Below, one piece after another: positions 1 through 6,648 of a stretch of DNA of 18,092 bases. The stretch spans positions 1 through 18,092 of the forward strand of contig JBGSKV010000099.1 in assembly GCA_041740975.1 (NCBI GenBank). The letters are read 5' to 3'. The notes under the pieces are model-generated. The model was given only the letters and a program-made list of their open reading frames with translations, was not told the origin of the DNA and did not search any database. How positions within the stretch are numbered: the first letter of the stretch is position 1; each line of letters opens with the position of its first letter. The position numbers and the translations under genes were made by a program. This DNA comes from JBGSKV01 sp041740975 (lineage in GTDB: Bacteria; Bdellovibrionota_B; Oligoflexia; Oligoflexales; JALZUQ01).

Positions 1-90
1 GTCCCTGGGCACGCCATTGCTGGGAGGTTCGACACGATGCAACGCACGCAGCAAAAAGTGAGTGTGAAAGGCGGAGCAAATTTAGATATC

Positions 91-107
91 CGGCCGCGAA
101 GCGGCCG
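91..107. other. GC-rich hairpin beyond the pilin gene
   Basis: A perfect 7-bp stem, CGGCCGC / GCGGCCG, with a GAA loop lies 14 bases past the stop codon of the minus-strand pilin gene. There is no T-run after it in either direction, so it is not a classical intrinsic terminator. It may still stabilise the mRNA 3' end or assist termination. The first 90 bases of the window hold no coding sequence I can support. Confidence 0.45.
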
Positions 108-120
108 AATGTTCATTAAA

Positions 121-693
121 CTATGGATTGCAGGTAGAAAACTTTTCACTACCACCGCCCGCATCGCATCCAAAGCTGCCGTATTCAAACGGCACGAAAC
201 CAGTAATTCTTCTGAAATGACAGGTTTGTTCACATGCATTTATGACCCAGCTATCCACGCCGAAGGCATTATCGTTTATTGTGTTTTCTTTAAGTTGAGC
301 AGTGACTCGCCAACCCAAATTATTTTTATCACCAGTTGGAAAAACGAGAGTTAAAGCATAGTTTGATGCTTTGCAATCGCCGTCCTTGTAACCAAAGGGG
401 TTGTCGTAGTCGCAATCTATGCGGTCAACACCATTGAGTTGACAAGTCACCGCACCCTCAAATGTTCCTTGTACTTTGCATAGAGAGGCTTCAAACAAAA
501 TATCTTTATTTTCTGCCTGCCAACTACTTATAAGATTTTGCGCGTAGCTTATCTTCTGAATAGCCTCGACTTGCAAAGCTTTGTATTTCACTCTTTTCAT
601 GGCGACAATAGACATGGAAGTCAGAATACCCATAAGAGATATTACGAGCATGTACTCGAGAAGGCTAAATCCGTTTGATTCTCTAAAATTCAC
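121..693 (-). CDS. type IV pilin-like (pseudopilin) protein
   Basis: Exported pilin-like protein of the type IV pilus / type II secretion superfamily. A class III signal is visible: a short polar leader ending in Gly, then FSLLEYMLVISLMGIL, giving Phe at +1 and Glu at +5 of the mature protein for cleavage and N-methylation by a prepilin peptidase, followed by a hydrophobic helix. The C-terminal two thirds is a soluble domain with many cysteines, likely in disulfides. I chose a GTG start (691-693) because it gives the usual 8-residue leader. The frame stays open to an ATG at 801, but that would give a 44-residue leader, and a promoter-like extended -10 lies inside that stretch (722-730). A TTG at 697-699 is also possible. 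No pilus assembly genes are next to it, so the system it serves is unknown. It could be a minor pilin or a stand-alone GspG/PilE-like protein. Confidence 0.75.
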   Translation of the reverse strand: MNFRESNGFSLLEYMLVISLMGILTSMSIVAMKRVKYKALQVEAIQKISYAQNLISSWQAENKDILFEASLCKVQGTFEGAVTCQLNGVDRIDCDYDNPFGYKDGDCKASNYALTLVFPTGDKNNLGWRVTAQLKENTINDNAFGVDSWVINACEQTCHFRRITGFVPFEYGSFGCDAGGGSEKFSTCNP

Positions 694-721
694 ATTCAAC
701 TCGGGTAGTATGTGGCAAATA

Positions 722-730
722 ATTGTAGCA
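722..730 (-). promoter_or_regulatory. extended -10 promoter motif for the pilin gene
   Basis: On the minus strand the motif TGCTACAAT matches an extended -10 (TGn plus TACAAT, one change from TATAAT). Transcription would begin near 715, about 20 bases before the GTG at 693. I see no convincing -35 box, which is common for extended -10 promoters. Its position inside the longest open frame supports the shorter protein. Confidence 0.4.
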
Positions 731-900
731 TACGGGGATATTTCTGCTGTTTGACCAAGATCATCGAAAGGTACCGAAAACCACTGCTTTGTTCCCACCA
801 CTATGCAAACCGATCGTCATTAGACGTCTTTTAATATAGTAATTACAAACAGTTATGATCTATCCTCATGACTTTGCCCGCCTTCGTCGAATAACTAAGT

Positions 901-925
901 AGAACTTTTAAGTTCTCAAAGGAGG
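901..925 (+). promoter_or_regulatory. leader hairpin and strong Shine-Dalgarno of the 49-aa gene
   Basis: A perfect 7-bp inverted repeat, AGAACTT / AAGTTCT with a TT loop (901-916), is followed one base later by AAAGGAGG (918-925), a near-perfect ribosome binding site 7 bases before the ATG at 933. In RNA the hairpin would end next to the ribosome site, so it could tune translation or protect the 5' end. It could equally be an operator. Confidence 0.55.
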
Positions 926-932
926 TAGCGTT

Positions 933-1082
933 ATGGGCGATAGAAGTCCTAAAGACAAGCAGAAGAAAAAGAAACACCACGACAAGGAGATTGATGAAGT
1001 CAATCGTGCGCGTAAAGAAAAACAACAAAGAGATTCACAGGTGCCAGCGCCGGGACAACCGGACCAGCGCAAAGTGGGTTGA
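933..1082 (+). CDS. small highly charged protein, 49 aa
   Basis: This short frame is supported by a near-ideal Shine-Dalgarno sequence (AAAGGAGG, spacing 7) and an intrinsic terminator about 30 bases after the stop. The product starts MGDRSPKDKQKKKKHHDKEI and is dominated by Lys, Arg, Asp, Glu and Gln with a Pro/Gly-rich tail. It has no hydrophobic segment, so it should be cytosolic and probably disordered. From memory, short MGDxSPKDK-type basic proteins occur in several bacterial phyla without an assigned function. A nucleic acid binding role would fit the composition but is a guess. It appears monocistronic, with its own leader and terminator. Longer minus-strand frames over the same bases lack comparable signals. 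Confidence 0.8.
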   Translation: MGDRSPKDKQKKKKHHDKEIDEVNRARKEKQQRDSQVPAPGQPDQRKVG

Positions 1083-1110
1083 CCTAACATAAACTAAGTT
1101 AAGAAACTTG

Positions 1111-1136
1111 CCCCGTCTCATGACGGGGATTTTTTT
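1111..1136 (+). terminator. intrinsic terminator of the 49-aa gene
   Basis: CCCCGTC-TCAT-GACGGGG, a perfect 7-bp GC-rich stem with a 4-base loop, is followed by ATTTTTTT. It is a textbook rho-independent terminator on the plus strand, 28 bases after the stop codon at 1082. Confidence 0.9.
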
Positions 1137-1141
1137 GCAAA

Positions 1142-1174
1142 AGAAAAACCCCCGCCATGCAGCGAGGGTTTTTT
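1142..1174 (-). terminator. intrinsic terminator, mainly for the minus-strand secreted protein gene
   Basis: A stem with arms at 1144-1155 and 1162-1173 (A-run plus C-run against G-run plus T-run, one C/A mismatch) has a 6-base loop. Read on the minus strand it ends in TTTTTCTTTT, as expected for the gene ending at 1195. The plus-strand side also carries a T-run, so it may work both ways as a backup to the terminator at 1111-1136. Confidence 0.85.
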
Positions 1175-1194
1175 ATTTTAAATCCACAGACAGC

Positions 1195-1758
1195 TTACTT
1201 TAGGCCATAAGCTTCCATGCAAGAGTCCATATCTTTGTGTTCAAAGGGATTTGAACAGCCACTGCGGCCAGACTGTTTGCAAGTACCTGTCGCTTCGTCC
1301 AGTTCATAACCAGACCAGTAAGCCATGCAAGTTAAACCGCCATCCGCAGGAAGTTTGCGTACGCTTTTCGATACATTGAGGTTATGAACGACGATGTTTT
1401 CTTGGCTATAGACGCCTTCCACGCGAACTTTGCGAATGGAATGTGGAGCGACAATGCAGCGAACAACTTTGGAGGCTTCGCTGGCGATATTTTGACCGGC
1501 AACATAAAGGTGAAGCTGACCATCTTTATCTTCCGAGTGAAAAACGACGTCACCAAGTTTATCAACGCAGCCATGGAGTGTAAAATCTAAGCTGATTTGA
1601 GTGGTCATAGTTTCGATCGAAGCTTCAGCTTTGTATCCACTTGGAAAAATGGTGGAGACACCCGCGATATCGCCATAAGGCAATGTTTTGGCAAGAGCTG
1701 GTGACTGAGATGATAATCCAATGATTGCTGCTACGATGATCCCGATTGCTTTTTTCAT
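1195..1758 (-). CDS. secreted Cys-rich protein with Kunitz-like C-terminal domain
   Basis: A 187-residue exported protein. The first 23 residues form a Sec signal peptide (KK, hydrophobic core, cleavage after ALA). The ATG has a good Shine-Dalgarno (AGGAG, 1763-1767 on the minus strand). Residues 24-140 form an unrecognised domain containing Cys64 and Cys101, possibly a disulfide pair. Residues 144-187 follow the spacing of a Kunitz/BPTI inhibitor: Cys144-x15-Cys160-x7-Cys168-x11-Cys180, with Tyr151, Gly158 and Gly167 at the equivalents of BPTI Tyr21, Gly28 and Gly37. The BPTI Cys5-Cys55 pair has no counterpart. If the fold is real, the residue after Cys144 (Met145) sits in the inhibitory position. 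Protease inhibition is inference; an unrelated Cys cluster is the alternative. It is transcribed alone, with its own terminator at 1142-1174. Confidence 0.75.
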   Translation of the reverse strand: MKKAIGIIVAAIIGLSSQSPALAKTLPYGDIAGVSTIFPSGYKAEASIETMTTQISLDFTLHGCVDKLGDVVFHSEDKDGQLHLYVAGQNIASEASKVVRCIVAPHSIRKVRVEGVYSQENIVVHNLNVSKSVRKLPADGGLTCMAYWSGYELDEATGTCKQSGRSGCSNPFEHKDMDSCMEAYGLK

Positions 1759-2040
1759 ATATTCTCCTAAGTTTTGAAAAGCATATTTTTGAACTTGCGT
1801 GTTTATAGGTGAAATCCTTGGTGGTTATAAATTATTAGTTATGATCGAAGACCAGTAGTTTAAGTAATCGGCCTCTGGCGATATTATAGTAGTTATATCA
1901 GTTAGTTACCAAAAGCCCGCGCTCCGGCATCAACATAAATCGACATTCTCTATCTCGGTAATGGCCAGCATGTATAAAAAGTTCCTGGTCATGTCTCACC
2001 GAGCTTTACGATTTAGACGACGGCAGGTAAATTGGGCGAC
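1759..2040. other. divergent intergenic region with no clear gene
   Basis: These 282 bases separate the divergently transcribed secreted protein and isoaspartyl peptidase genes and must hold both promoters. AT-rich patches such as TATTATAG (near 1884) and TATAAA-like motifs (1802-1807 on the minus strand; near 1974 on the plus strand) are -10 candidates, but none has a matching -35 box that I would defend. I see no small gene with a ribosome binding site here. Confidence 0.35.
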
Positions 2041-2928
2041 ATGAGTTTTCACCTGTTCGGTCAATGTCATAATCCATTCTTCTTGATGCACGGTGGAGCT
2101 GGGCCCGAAGATCCACAAAAAAATGTCATCGTCGAAAGTTCGGCAATTATCTTAGAATTAGCGCGACGAATTGAAATTGCGAAGTTAGGATCAGCGTTAG
2201 ACGTCACCCAGGCGTGTATGGAAGCACTCGAATTAGAACCAATTTTTAACGCTGGCCTTGGGTCAGCATTGCAACGCGACGGCGAAGCTCGACTGACCGC
2301 TGCTTTTATGGATGGATGGGAGCAGAAATTTGCCGCCGTTCATGGCCTAACCGGACATGTTCATCCGAGTAAAATTGCTCGGTATTTACTGAATAGAAAA
2401 TCACGTGTGATCGGCATGCCCGGAGCGCAGATGCTGGCGAAAGAGTTAAGTTTACCGCAAGAATCCCCGATTACGGAAAAGCGCCTTCGTTCATGGAAGT
2501 TGAGAAAATCCCGTGCCAGCGACTGCGATACAGTCGGGTCGGTTTGTTTGGACTCTCATGGGAAGCTTGCAGCGGCTACGAGTACCGGGGGTCGTGGTTT
2601 TGAATATCCTGGACGATTGAGTGATTGTGGGACCGCCGCCGGTAATTTCGCAACACGATGGACTGCAGTAAGCTGCACCGGAGTTGGTGAAGAAATTGTG
2701 GACGCGGGGCTTTGTGTTCGAATCGATACTCGCGTGAGAGACGGCATGACGCTGACGGAAGCTTGCAAACTTTGTTTGAAGGAAGCCGAATCTCTTGGGC
2801 ATCAATATGGGTGGATTGCTATCGACCACAAAGGTCACTGGGCAGTTTGCCATACGACACCTAGCATGGTTTTTGTGGGGATGGACGCGAAGAGTATCAT
2901 TTTTTCGTCTGCCGACTGCTTGGATTGA
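2041..2928 (+). CDS. isoaspartyl peptidase / type 2 (Ntn) L-asparaginase
   Basis: Cytosolic member of the plant-type asparaginase / isoaspartyl peptidase / glycosylasparaginase family (N-terminal nucleophile hydrolases). The family removes isoaspartyl dipeptides or hydrolyses asparagine after autocleavage into two subunits. Visible motifs: HGGAG near the N-terminus; the NAGLGSAL stretch; the cleavage site CD-TVGSVCLD, whose Thr (about residue 164 from the ATG) would be the nucleophile; TSTGG about 16 residues later; and PGRLSDCG. Asp before the Thr resembles glycosylasparaginases more than the Gly usual in IaaA. The length (295 aa) is normal. Start: a TTG at 2032 is also in frame, with AGG four bases before it. 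I prefer the ATG, but the call is close. There is no operon partner. The exact substrate cannot be read from sequence. Confidence 0.88.
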   Translation: MSFHLFGQCHNPFFLMHGGAGPEDPQKNVIVESSAIILELARRIEIAKLGSALDVTQACMEALELEPIFNAGLGSALQRDGEARLTAAFMDGWEQKFAAVHGLTGHVHPSKIARYLLNRKSRVIGMPGAQMLAKELSLPQESPITEKRLRSWKLRKSRASDCDTVGSVCLDSHGKLAAATSTGGRGFEYPGRLSDCGTAAGNFATRWTAVSCTGVGEEIVDAGLCVRIDTRVRDGMTLTEACKLCLKEAESLGHQYGWIAIDHKGHWAVCHTTPSMVFVGMDAKSIIFSSADCLD

Positions 2929-2958
2929 TCGCGGGCGGAGTCTGTGAGACGAGCAATA

Positions 2959-3612
2959 TTATTTTTTTCTCATTAAAAATAGACCATCAGAAATATGCAA
3001 GAATACTCGCTCTACTCGAGTGTCAAGCATGACAAGGTCGTTGAACTTACGAATGGCTATCGTATGTTCGGATTGATCATGAGAGTCTACAATCCTGCCG
3101 CTCCACATAACATTGTCCGCGATAACGATTCCACCTGGTCGCAATATTTCTAAAGCTCTTTCATAATATACGGACATAGCTTCTTTATCAGCATCTATAA
3201 ATACCAAATCAAATTGACCGGCATTTTTCTTTGCAAAAGTCTGTAGCGTTGTTTTTGCATTTCCTAAAATGAGTTCAATGCGGTCGTCTAAGCCAGCGTG
3301 TTTAAAATAACGCGCCGCGATTGCAGTAGCATTGATATCGATATCCAAAGTAATAAGTTTTCCGTCTGGAGGTAATGCTGAAGCCATGCAGATAGCGCTG
3401 TACCCTGTAAAACAGCCAATTTCTAAACATTTTTTGGCGCCGAGCATTTTGACCAACAGATGCATGAACATGCCTTGGTCGCGACTTATTTGCATGCGTG
3501 CAAGTGGATGTCTAGCCGTTTCCGCTTCTAATTCGTCTAATATAGGGTGTGGGAGATCACAGTGATTAATGACATATTCATATAAATCGGGAGTCATCGG
3601 AACTGTTTTCAA
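2959..3612 (-). CDS. class I SAM-dependent O-methyltransferase
   Basis: Catechol-O-methyltransferase-like enzyme (Methyltransf_3 family), 217 residues with the TTG start at 3610-3612. Motifs: SAM-binding CLEIGCFTGYSA (62-73), acidic strand end ITLDID (87-92), FIDADKE (138-144) and ADNVMWSGRIVD (165-176), where the Asp and Asp-Asn bind the divalent metal in this family. The family transfers a methyl group to hydroxyls of small aromatic or phenolic compounds; the substrate is unknown here. The frame is open to a GTG at 3681, but that start has no ribosome site and adds a Ser/Lys-rich tail atypical of the family. The TTG has GGAGG seven bases upstream and yields a typical N-terminus (MKTVPMTPDLYEYV). 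It lies about 90 bases downstream of the lipase gene and is probably co-transcribed with it. Confidence 0.88.
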   Translation of the reverse strand: MKTVPMTPDLYEYVINHCDLPHPILDELEAETARHPLARMQISRDQGMFMHLLVKMLGAKKCLEIGCFTGYSAICMASALPPDGKLITLDIDINATAIAARYFKHAGLDDRIELILGNAKTTLQTFAKKNAGQFDLVFIDADKEAMSVYYERALEILRPGGIVIADNVMWSGRIVDSHDQSEHTIAIRKFNDLVMLDTRVERVFLHISDGLFLMRKK

Positions 3613-3619
3613 GTCTTTG

Positions 3620-3624
3620 CCTCC
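3620..3624 (-). promoter_or_regulatory. Shine-Dalgarno that sets the TTG start of the O-methyltransferase
   Basis: GGAGG on the minus strand, seven bases from the TTG at 3612. No comparable site precedes the upstream GTG at 3681, so this motif decides the start. Confidence 0.7.
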
Positions 3625-3701
3625 ATTAGATTTGGATCTAGATGAGGCAGCGTACTTGTTTGAGTCGAATCTATCAATCACCGACTAGAAAAGGTCAGTC
3701 A

Positions 3702-4664
3702 TTAGTAACCGCGTGAACCAAGGTCGTCCACAACTCCCTGCAAAAATTGAGGATAATCAATCCCTGAAGGTCCTAGGCTCAAATAGGTGCGACCTGTTAG
3801 GTCGATATGGTCCGCATCCAAGACGCCGCGAAAGTTGCCCCACTTTGATGATTCGACAGGAACCATGCCGTCATTATCACCGCTTTTTAATTTCAAAGCT
3901 GTCCAAGACATCTGCATCATCATGTTGATTTTATCTTTGCAACCTAAGCCCGTCACGATGCAAGTTTTTGCACCATAGGATTGGTAGTAGACGGCTGAGT
4001 TATCTGGTGTCTGTGGATTAAAAGTTCCCGTGATAAATTTTTCCGACAAATTTGCAACGGCACCTTTGACATCACTTGCTCCGCCAGAACCATTCGTAAC
4101 TTTGCCGAATAGCCCCACCATCATGTTTAGCATGGTGTCGCTATAGAATGGCAAGATGTAGGCCGCGCCGTCAGCTACCGGAGTGCCTCGGTGTGGAGTC
4201 GAAAGGGTTGTCAAAGATGCAATTTTACCGCCTAAACCAAGTGTTGAAATCACATGACGTGAGTCCAAGCCACCCATGGAGTGTGCGATGATATTAACTT
4301 TCGCCGCACCCGTTTCACTGAGGATTTTCTGAATTTGCGTTGCGAGTTGTTGACCGCGAATGGCGATCGTATTAGCTGTACTAACTTCGGTTCCATAAAC
4401 TTGGATGCCATTACCTTTGAAAACTTTGGCCATGTCGCCAAAGCTACCGAATTTTGCTCCGTCCATAAACCCATGGTGAAGGACTAGGGGATAACGTAAC
4501 CGGCCATTCGTTATAACTGAGCCACCAGTTGTCCCACCATTGCCAGTGACGCCCGTGACATCGGAACCCGTATTTGGATTATTTGCGTTGGATTTTTTCG
4601 GTGCTGGTTCATCACCGCAGCCCCAAAACATGAAGGAAGCCATGACTATGGCAAACATTTTCAT
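3702..4664 (-). CDS. lipase-like lipoprotein (family I triacylglycerol lipase fold)
   Basis: A 320-residue envelope alpha/beta hydrolase. The N-terminus MKMFAIVMASFMFWGC looks like a lipoprotein signal with acylation at Cys16, followed by a Pro/Asn/Gly/Thr-rich linker to about residue 52. The catalytic domain resembles true lipases of the Pseudomonas/Burkholderia type: YPLVLHHGFMDG (oxyanion region), IAHSMGGLDSRHV with nucleophile Ser129, TTLSTPHRGTPVAD, NDGMVP (acid Asp265) and DADHIDLTG (His286). A Cys pair (about 235 and 242) may form a disulfide. It probably hydrolyses lipid esters at the cell surface or in the periplasm. I chose the ATG at 4662-4664 because AGGA lies eight bases upstream; a TTG two codons earlier is possible. 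No lipase foldase gene is adjacent. The O-methyltransferase lies downstream on the same strand. Confidence 0.88.
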   Translation of the reverse strand: MKMFAIVMASFMFWGCGDEPAPKKSNANNPNTGSDVTGVTGNGGTTGGSVITNGRLRYPLVLHHGFMDGAKFGSFGDMAKVFKGNGIQVYGTEVSTANTIAIRGQQLATQIQKILSETGAAKVNIIAHSMGGLDSRHVISTLGLGGKIASLTTLSTPHRGTPVADGAAYILPFYSDTMLNMMVGLFGKVTNGSGGASDVKGAVANLSEKFITGTFNPQTPDNSAVYYQSYGAKTCIVTGLGCKDKINMMMQMSWTALKLKSGDNDGMVPVESSKWGNFRGVLDADHIDLTGRTYLSLGPSGIDYPQFLQGVVDDLGSRGY

Positions 4665-4763
4665 AATCAAAATCCTATAAAGCAGGAAAGTCCTTCTATC
4701 CTTATCGGCCCGAGTACTCTAAAACTTGAGGAAAACAAAAAAAACGGCAGTTTTTATAAAGAT

Positions 4764-4769
4764 TATAAT
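4764..4769 (+). promoter_or_regulatory. possible -10 box of the acetyltransferase gene
   Basis: A perfect TATAAT sits 85 bases before the ATG at 4855, in an AT-rich stretch between the divergent lipase and acetyltransferase genes. No good -35 hexamer is found at 16-18 bases, so this is a tentative promoter. Confidence 0.35.
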
Positions 4770-4854
4770 AAGTTAGAAGCCTTTAAAGCGACGGTTTTAC
4801 GACTGCCTAAAATGCAGTTATGTTCAGTATTGAGAAATGGAAAAGGTGGCGAGT

Positions 4855-5445
4855 ATGAAAAATCTCGAGTTTTTGAGCCTCTATGGCAGTGAAGCTAAAG
4901 TCTACGTTGGTGATTTGAGTAGACTTCGCATTCAAGTGTTTCGCGAATTTCCTTATCTTTACGATGGCAACATTGCTTATGAGAAAAATTATTTAGAAAC
5001 CTATTTTTCCTGTTCGGAAAGTTTCGTGGTTCTTTGCAAAGATCAAAATAGGATAGTGGGCGCCACGACAGCCATCCCCCTCAAATTTGAAACGGTTGAA
5101 GTGAAAAAGCCGTTTATTGTGAATAACCTTGATCCTGGTGACTTTATGTATTTTGGCGAATCTATTTTGCAACACGAGTACCGAGGCCTCGGCATTGGTA
5201 GAAGGTTTTTTGAGTTGCGAAAGGCTGCTTCTCATGCCGGCGGCTACAAACGAAATTGCTTTTGTGCCGTTATTCGTCCTGATGACCATCCCCTTCGTCC
5301 GGCGGACTTTAAAAACTTGGATGGATTATGGCAAAAAATGGGTTTTGAAAAGCACTCTGCACTTAAGACTAAGTTTAAATGGCAAGATATCGATGAGGTT
5401 TCCGAAACCGAGAAAAACATGCAATTTTGGCTTTCTAAAGCATAA
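4855..5445 (+). CDS. GNAT-family N-acetyltransferase
   Basis: A 196-residue cytosolic protein with a GNAT fold. The acetyl-CoA pyrophosphate loop is seen as QHEYRGLGIGRRFFELR (residues 106-122), preceded by a beta strand with FGESIL. The N-terminal part (LSRLRIQVFREFPYLYDG) is typical of GNATs that begin with a helical substrate region. The acceptor cannot be deduced. I use the ATG at 4855 because AAGGTGG lies five to six bases upstream; the in-frame ATG at 4837 lacks a ribosome site. The gene stands alone between a divergent lipase gene and a convergent lipoprotein gene, with which it shares a bidirectional terminator. Confidence 0.85.
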   Translation: MKNLEFLSLYGSEAKVYVGDLSRLRIQVFREFPYLYDGNIAYEKNYLETYFSCSESFVVLCKDQNRIVGATTAIPLKFETVEVKKPFIVNNLDPGDFMYFGESILQHEYRGLGIGRRFFELRKAASHAGGYKRNCFCAVIRPDDHPLRPADFKNLDGLWQKMGFEKHSALKTKFKWQDIDEVSETEKNMQFWLSKA

Positions 5446-5446
5446 A

Positions 5447-5475
5447 AAAACCCCAATCCTTCGATCGGGGTTTTC
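5447..5475. terminator. bidirectional intrinsic terminator
   Basis: Arms AAAACCCCAATC (5447-5458) and GATCGGGGTTTT (5463-5474) enclose a CTTC loop with one mismatch. The plus strand ends in TTTT after the acetyltransferase stop; the minus strand ends in seven T residues and serves the lipoprotein gene ending at 5503. It sits between convergent genes, as expected for a shared terminator. Confidence 0.88.
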
Positions 5476-5502
5476 CAATATAAAGACTCGTTAGATCTGC
5501 AC

Positions 5503-5865
5503 TTAGCCGCCCATACCACCAAAAATTTTTGCGAAAAAGTTTTTGACTGGACCTGCATTTGGATCTGTAGTCGTGTCCGTACCAGTATCCGTACCGGTTG
5601 CACCACCACCTAATCCTGAAAACATACCAAGTATGCTTTCCATATTGAACATATCACCCATGCCTCCACCAGTGTCGGCAGTTGCAGCTGGATCCGGCGT
5701 AGCGGTGGCGTTCAAGAAATCGTCACTATTGGCCGCAGGAGTCGGTTCGACATATGCATCTGCCGCAACTGCTGGTTTTACTTTGACTGGAGTTTCTTCT
5801 CCGCAAGATACATTGAGTATTGCTACTAATGAAATTGCTGCAAGAATAGAAATAGGACGTTTCAT
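5503..5865 (-). CDS. small Gly/Thr/Ala-rich lipoprotein
   Basis: A 120-residue protein not recognised as a known family. The N-terminus MKRPISILAAISLVAILNVSC is a signal peptide ending in a lipobox-like LNVSC, with Cys21 as the likely acylated residue; Asn at -3 makes the lipobox imperfect. The mature part is low complexity: Pro/Ala/Asp-rich, then GGGMGDMFNMESILGMFSGLGGG, then a Thr/Asp/Gly run (GTDTGTDTTTD), ending in an amphipathic segment, VKNFFAKIFGGMGG. A good Shine-Dalgarno (AGAGGAG) precedes the ATG. It is monocistronic, with the terminator at 5447-5475. It is probably a surface or periplasmic spacer-type protein; the function is unknown. Confidence 0.75.
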   Translation of the reverse strand: MKRPISILAAISLVAILNVSCGEETPVKVKPAVAADAYVEPTPAANSDDFLNATATPDPAATADTGGGMGDMFNMESILGMFSGLGGGATGTDTGTDTTTDPNAGPVKNFFAKIFGGMGG

Positions 5866-5964
5866 GACTTAGTGCTCCTCTAACGAAAAAGAATATATAC
5901 GAATCTTACCCCCCTCTTCGGACTTCACCGCGTCACACTTGATTTTCATCTCTAACTATTTGAT

Positions 5965-6645
5965 TTAAAAAGGCTTAAGGACGTCTATTTTTTCAAAGCC
6001 CGTTCGAAAATTGGGCCGAAATGAGTCGGCAAGGGTCAGGATTCGGTAGCCTTGGTTTGGATCCATGGCTATGGTTTGAAAGCAAGTCCATCCAGTCGTC
6101 ACGACATCATCAATCAATAGAATGTCACTTATTTTGGACTCCTGATTATCAACTGGTGAATAACTAATATTTTCTGGTCGATTTTTCTGTGACAAGGCGG
6201 CTCGTTTTTTTAGGCGCCAGTACTGAGATGAATCCGTCAACACAATCTGTTTCTGTAGGGAATCGGAAAGTTTTTTAGCAAGCCAATAGGCTATATCGAA
6301 ACGACCTCGCAGTCGTCCCCATAAACTGGAAGGAGCAGGCATAATGTATTGTTCTCGAATTGGACCGGGCGACAGGATTGTGGCCTCTAGCATCTTTAAG
6401 CCGAGGAAGTGCAGAATAGAAAAGCGATTTTGAACTTTCGCGTGGAGAACGAGTTGCCTGACAAGTGAATCATAAGGCCATAGGCTTTGAATGGAGACGA
6501 GGTTACTTGGCCACGAGGGGTGTCGGGAGCGCTGCATAAGATAAGCATTTTCTCGCAGCGTATTGTAACAAATGGAGCATAGACTGAAGTGTTGGGGAAG
6601 TTGGGGATAACTTTTGCAGAGGCTACACCAGTGCCAAGTCGTCAT
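5965..6645 (-). CDS. ComF-family phosphoribosyltransferase-like protein
   Basis: A 226-residue cytosolic protein of the ComF/GntX family. The N-terminus has a double CxxC zinc-ribbon pattern (Cys7/Cys10 and Cys23/Cys26), followed by the helical middle part and a type I phosphoribosyltransferase domain with the PRPP-binding loop ILLIDDVVTTG (about 175-185). In competent bacteria ComF-type proteins are needed for DNA uptake; in many others the role is unknown. It starts three bases after the rlmH stop, so it is the last gene of the rplU operon and is probably translationally coupled. No intrinsic terminator is evident after its stop. Confidence 0.82.
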   Translation of the reverse strand: MTTWHWCSLCKSYPQLPQHFSLCSICYNTLRENAYLMQRSRHPSWPSNLVSIQSLWPYDSLVRQLVLHAKVQNRFSILHFLGLKMLEATILSPGPIREQYIMPAPSSLWGRLRGRFDIAYWLAKKLSDSLQKQIVLTDSSQYWRLKKRAALSQKNRPENISYSPVDNQESKISDILLIDDVVTTGWTCFQTIAMDPNQGYRILTLADSFRPNFRTGFEKIDVLKPF

Positions 6646-6648
6646 AAA

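Noticed and set aside
1..60. tRNA-like GGTTCGA motif near base 26
   Set aside because: The flanks do not form a T-arm or an acceptor stem.
37..354. Plus-strand open frame of 105 codons at the left end
   Set aside because: It runs antisense through the pilin gene, has no ribosome site, and its composition looks like a shadow of the pilin reading frame.
908..1090. Minus-strand open frames over the 49-residue gene (also 843-1028)
   Set aside because: Neither has a ribosome site; the plus strand has a perfect one plus a terminator.
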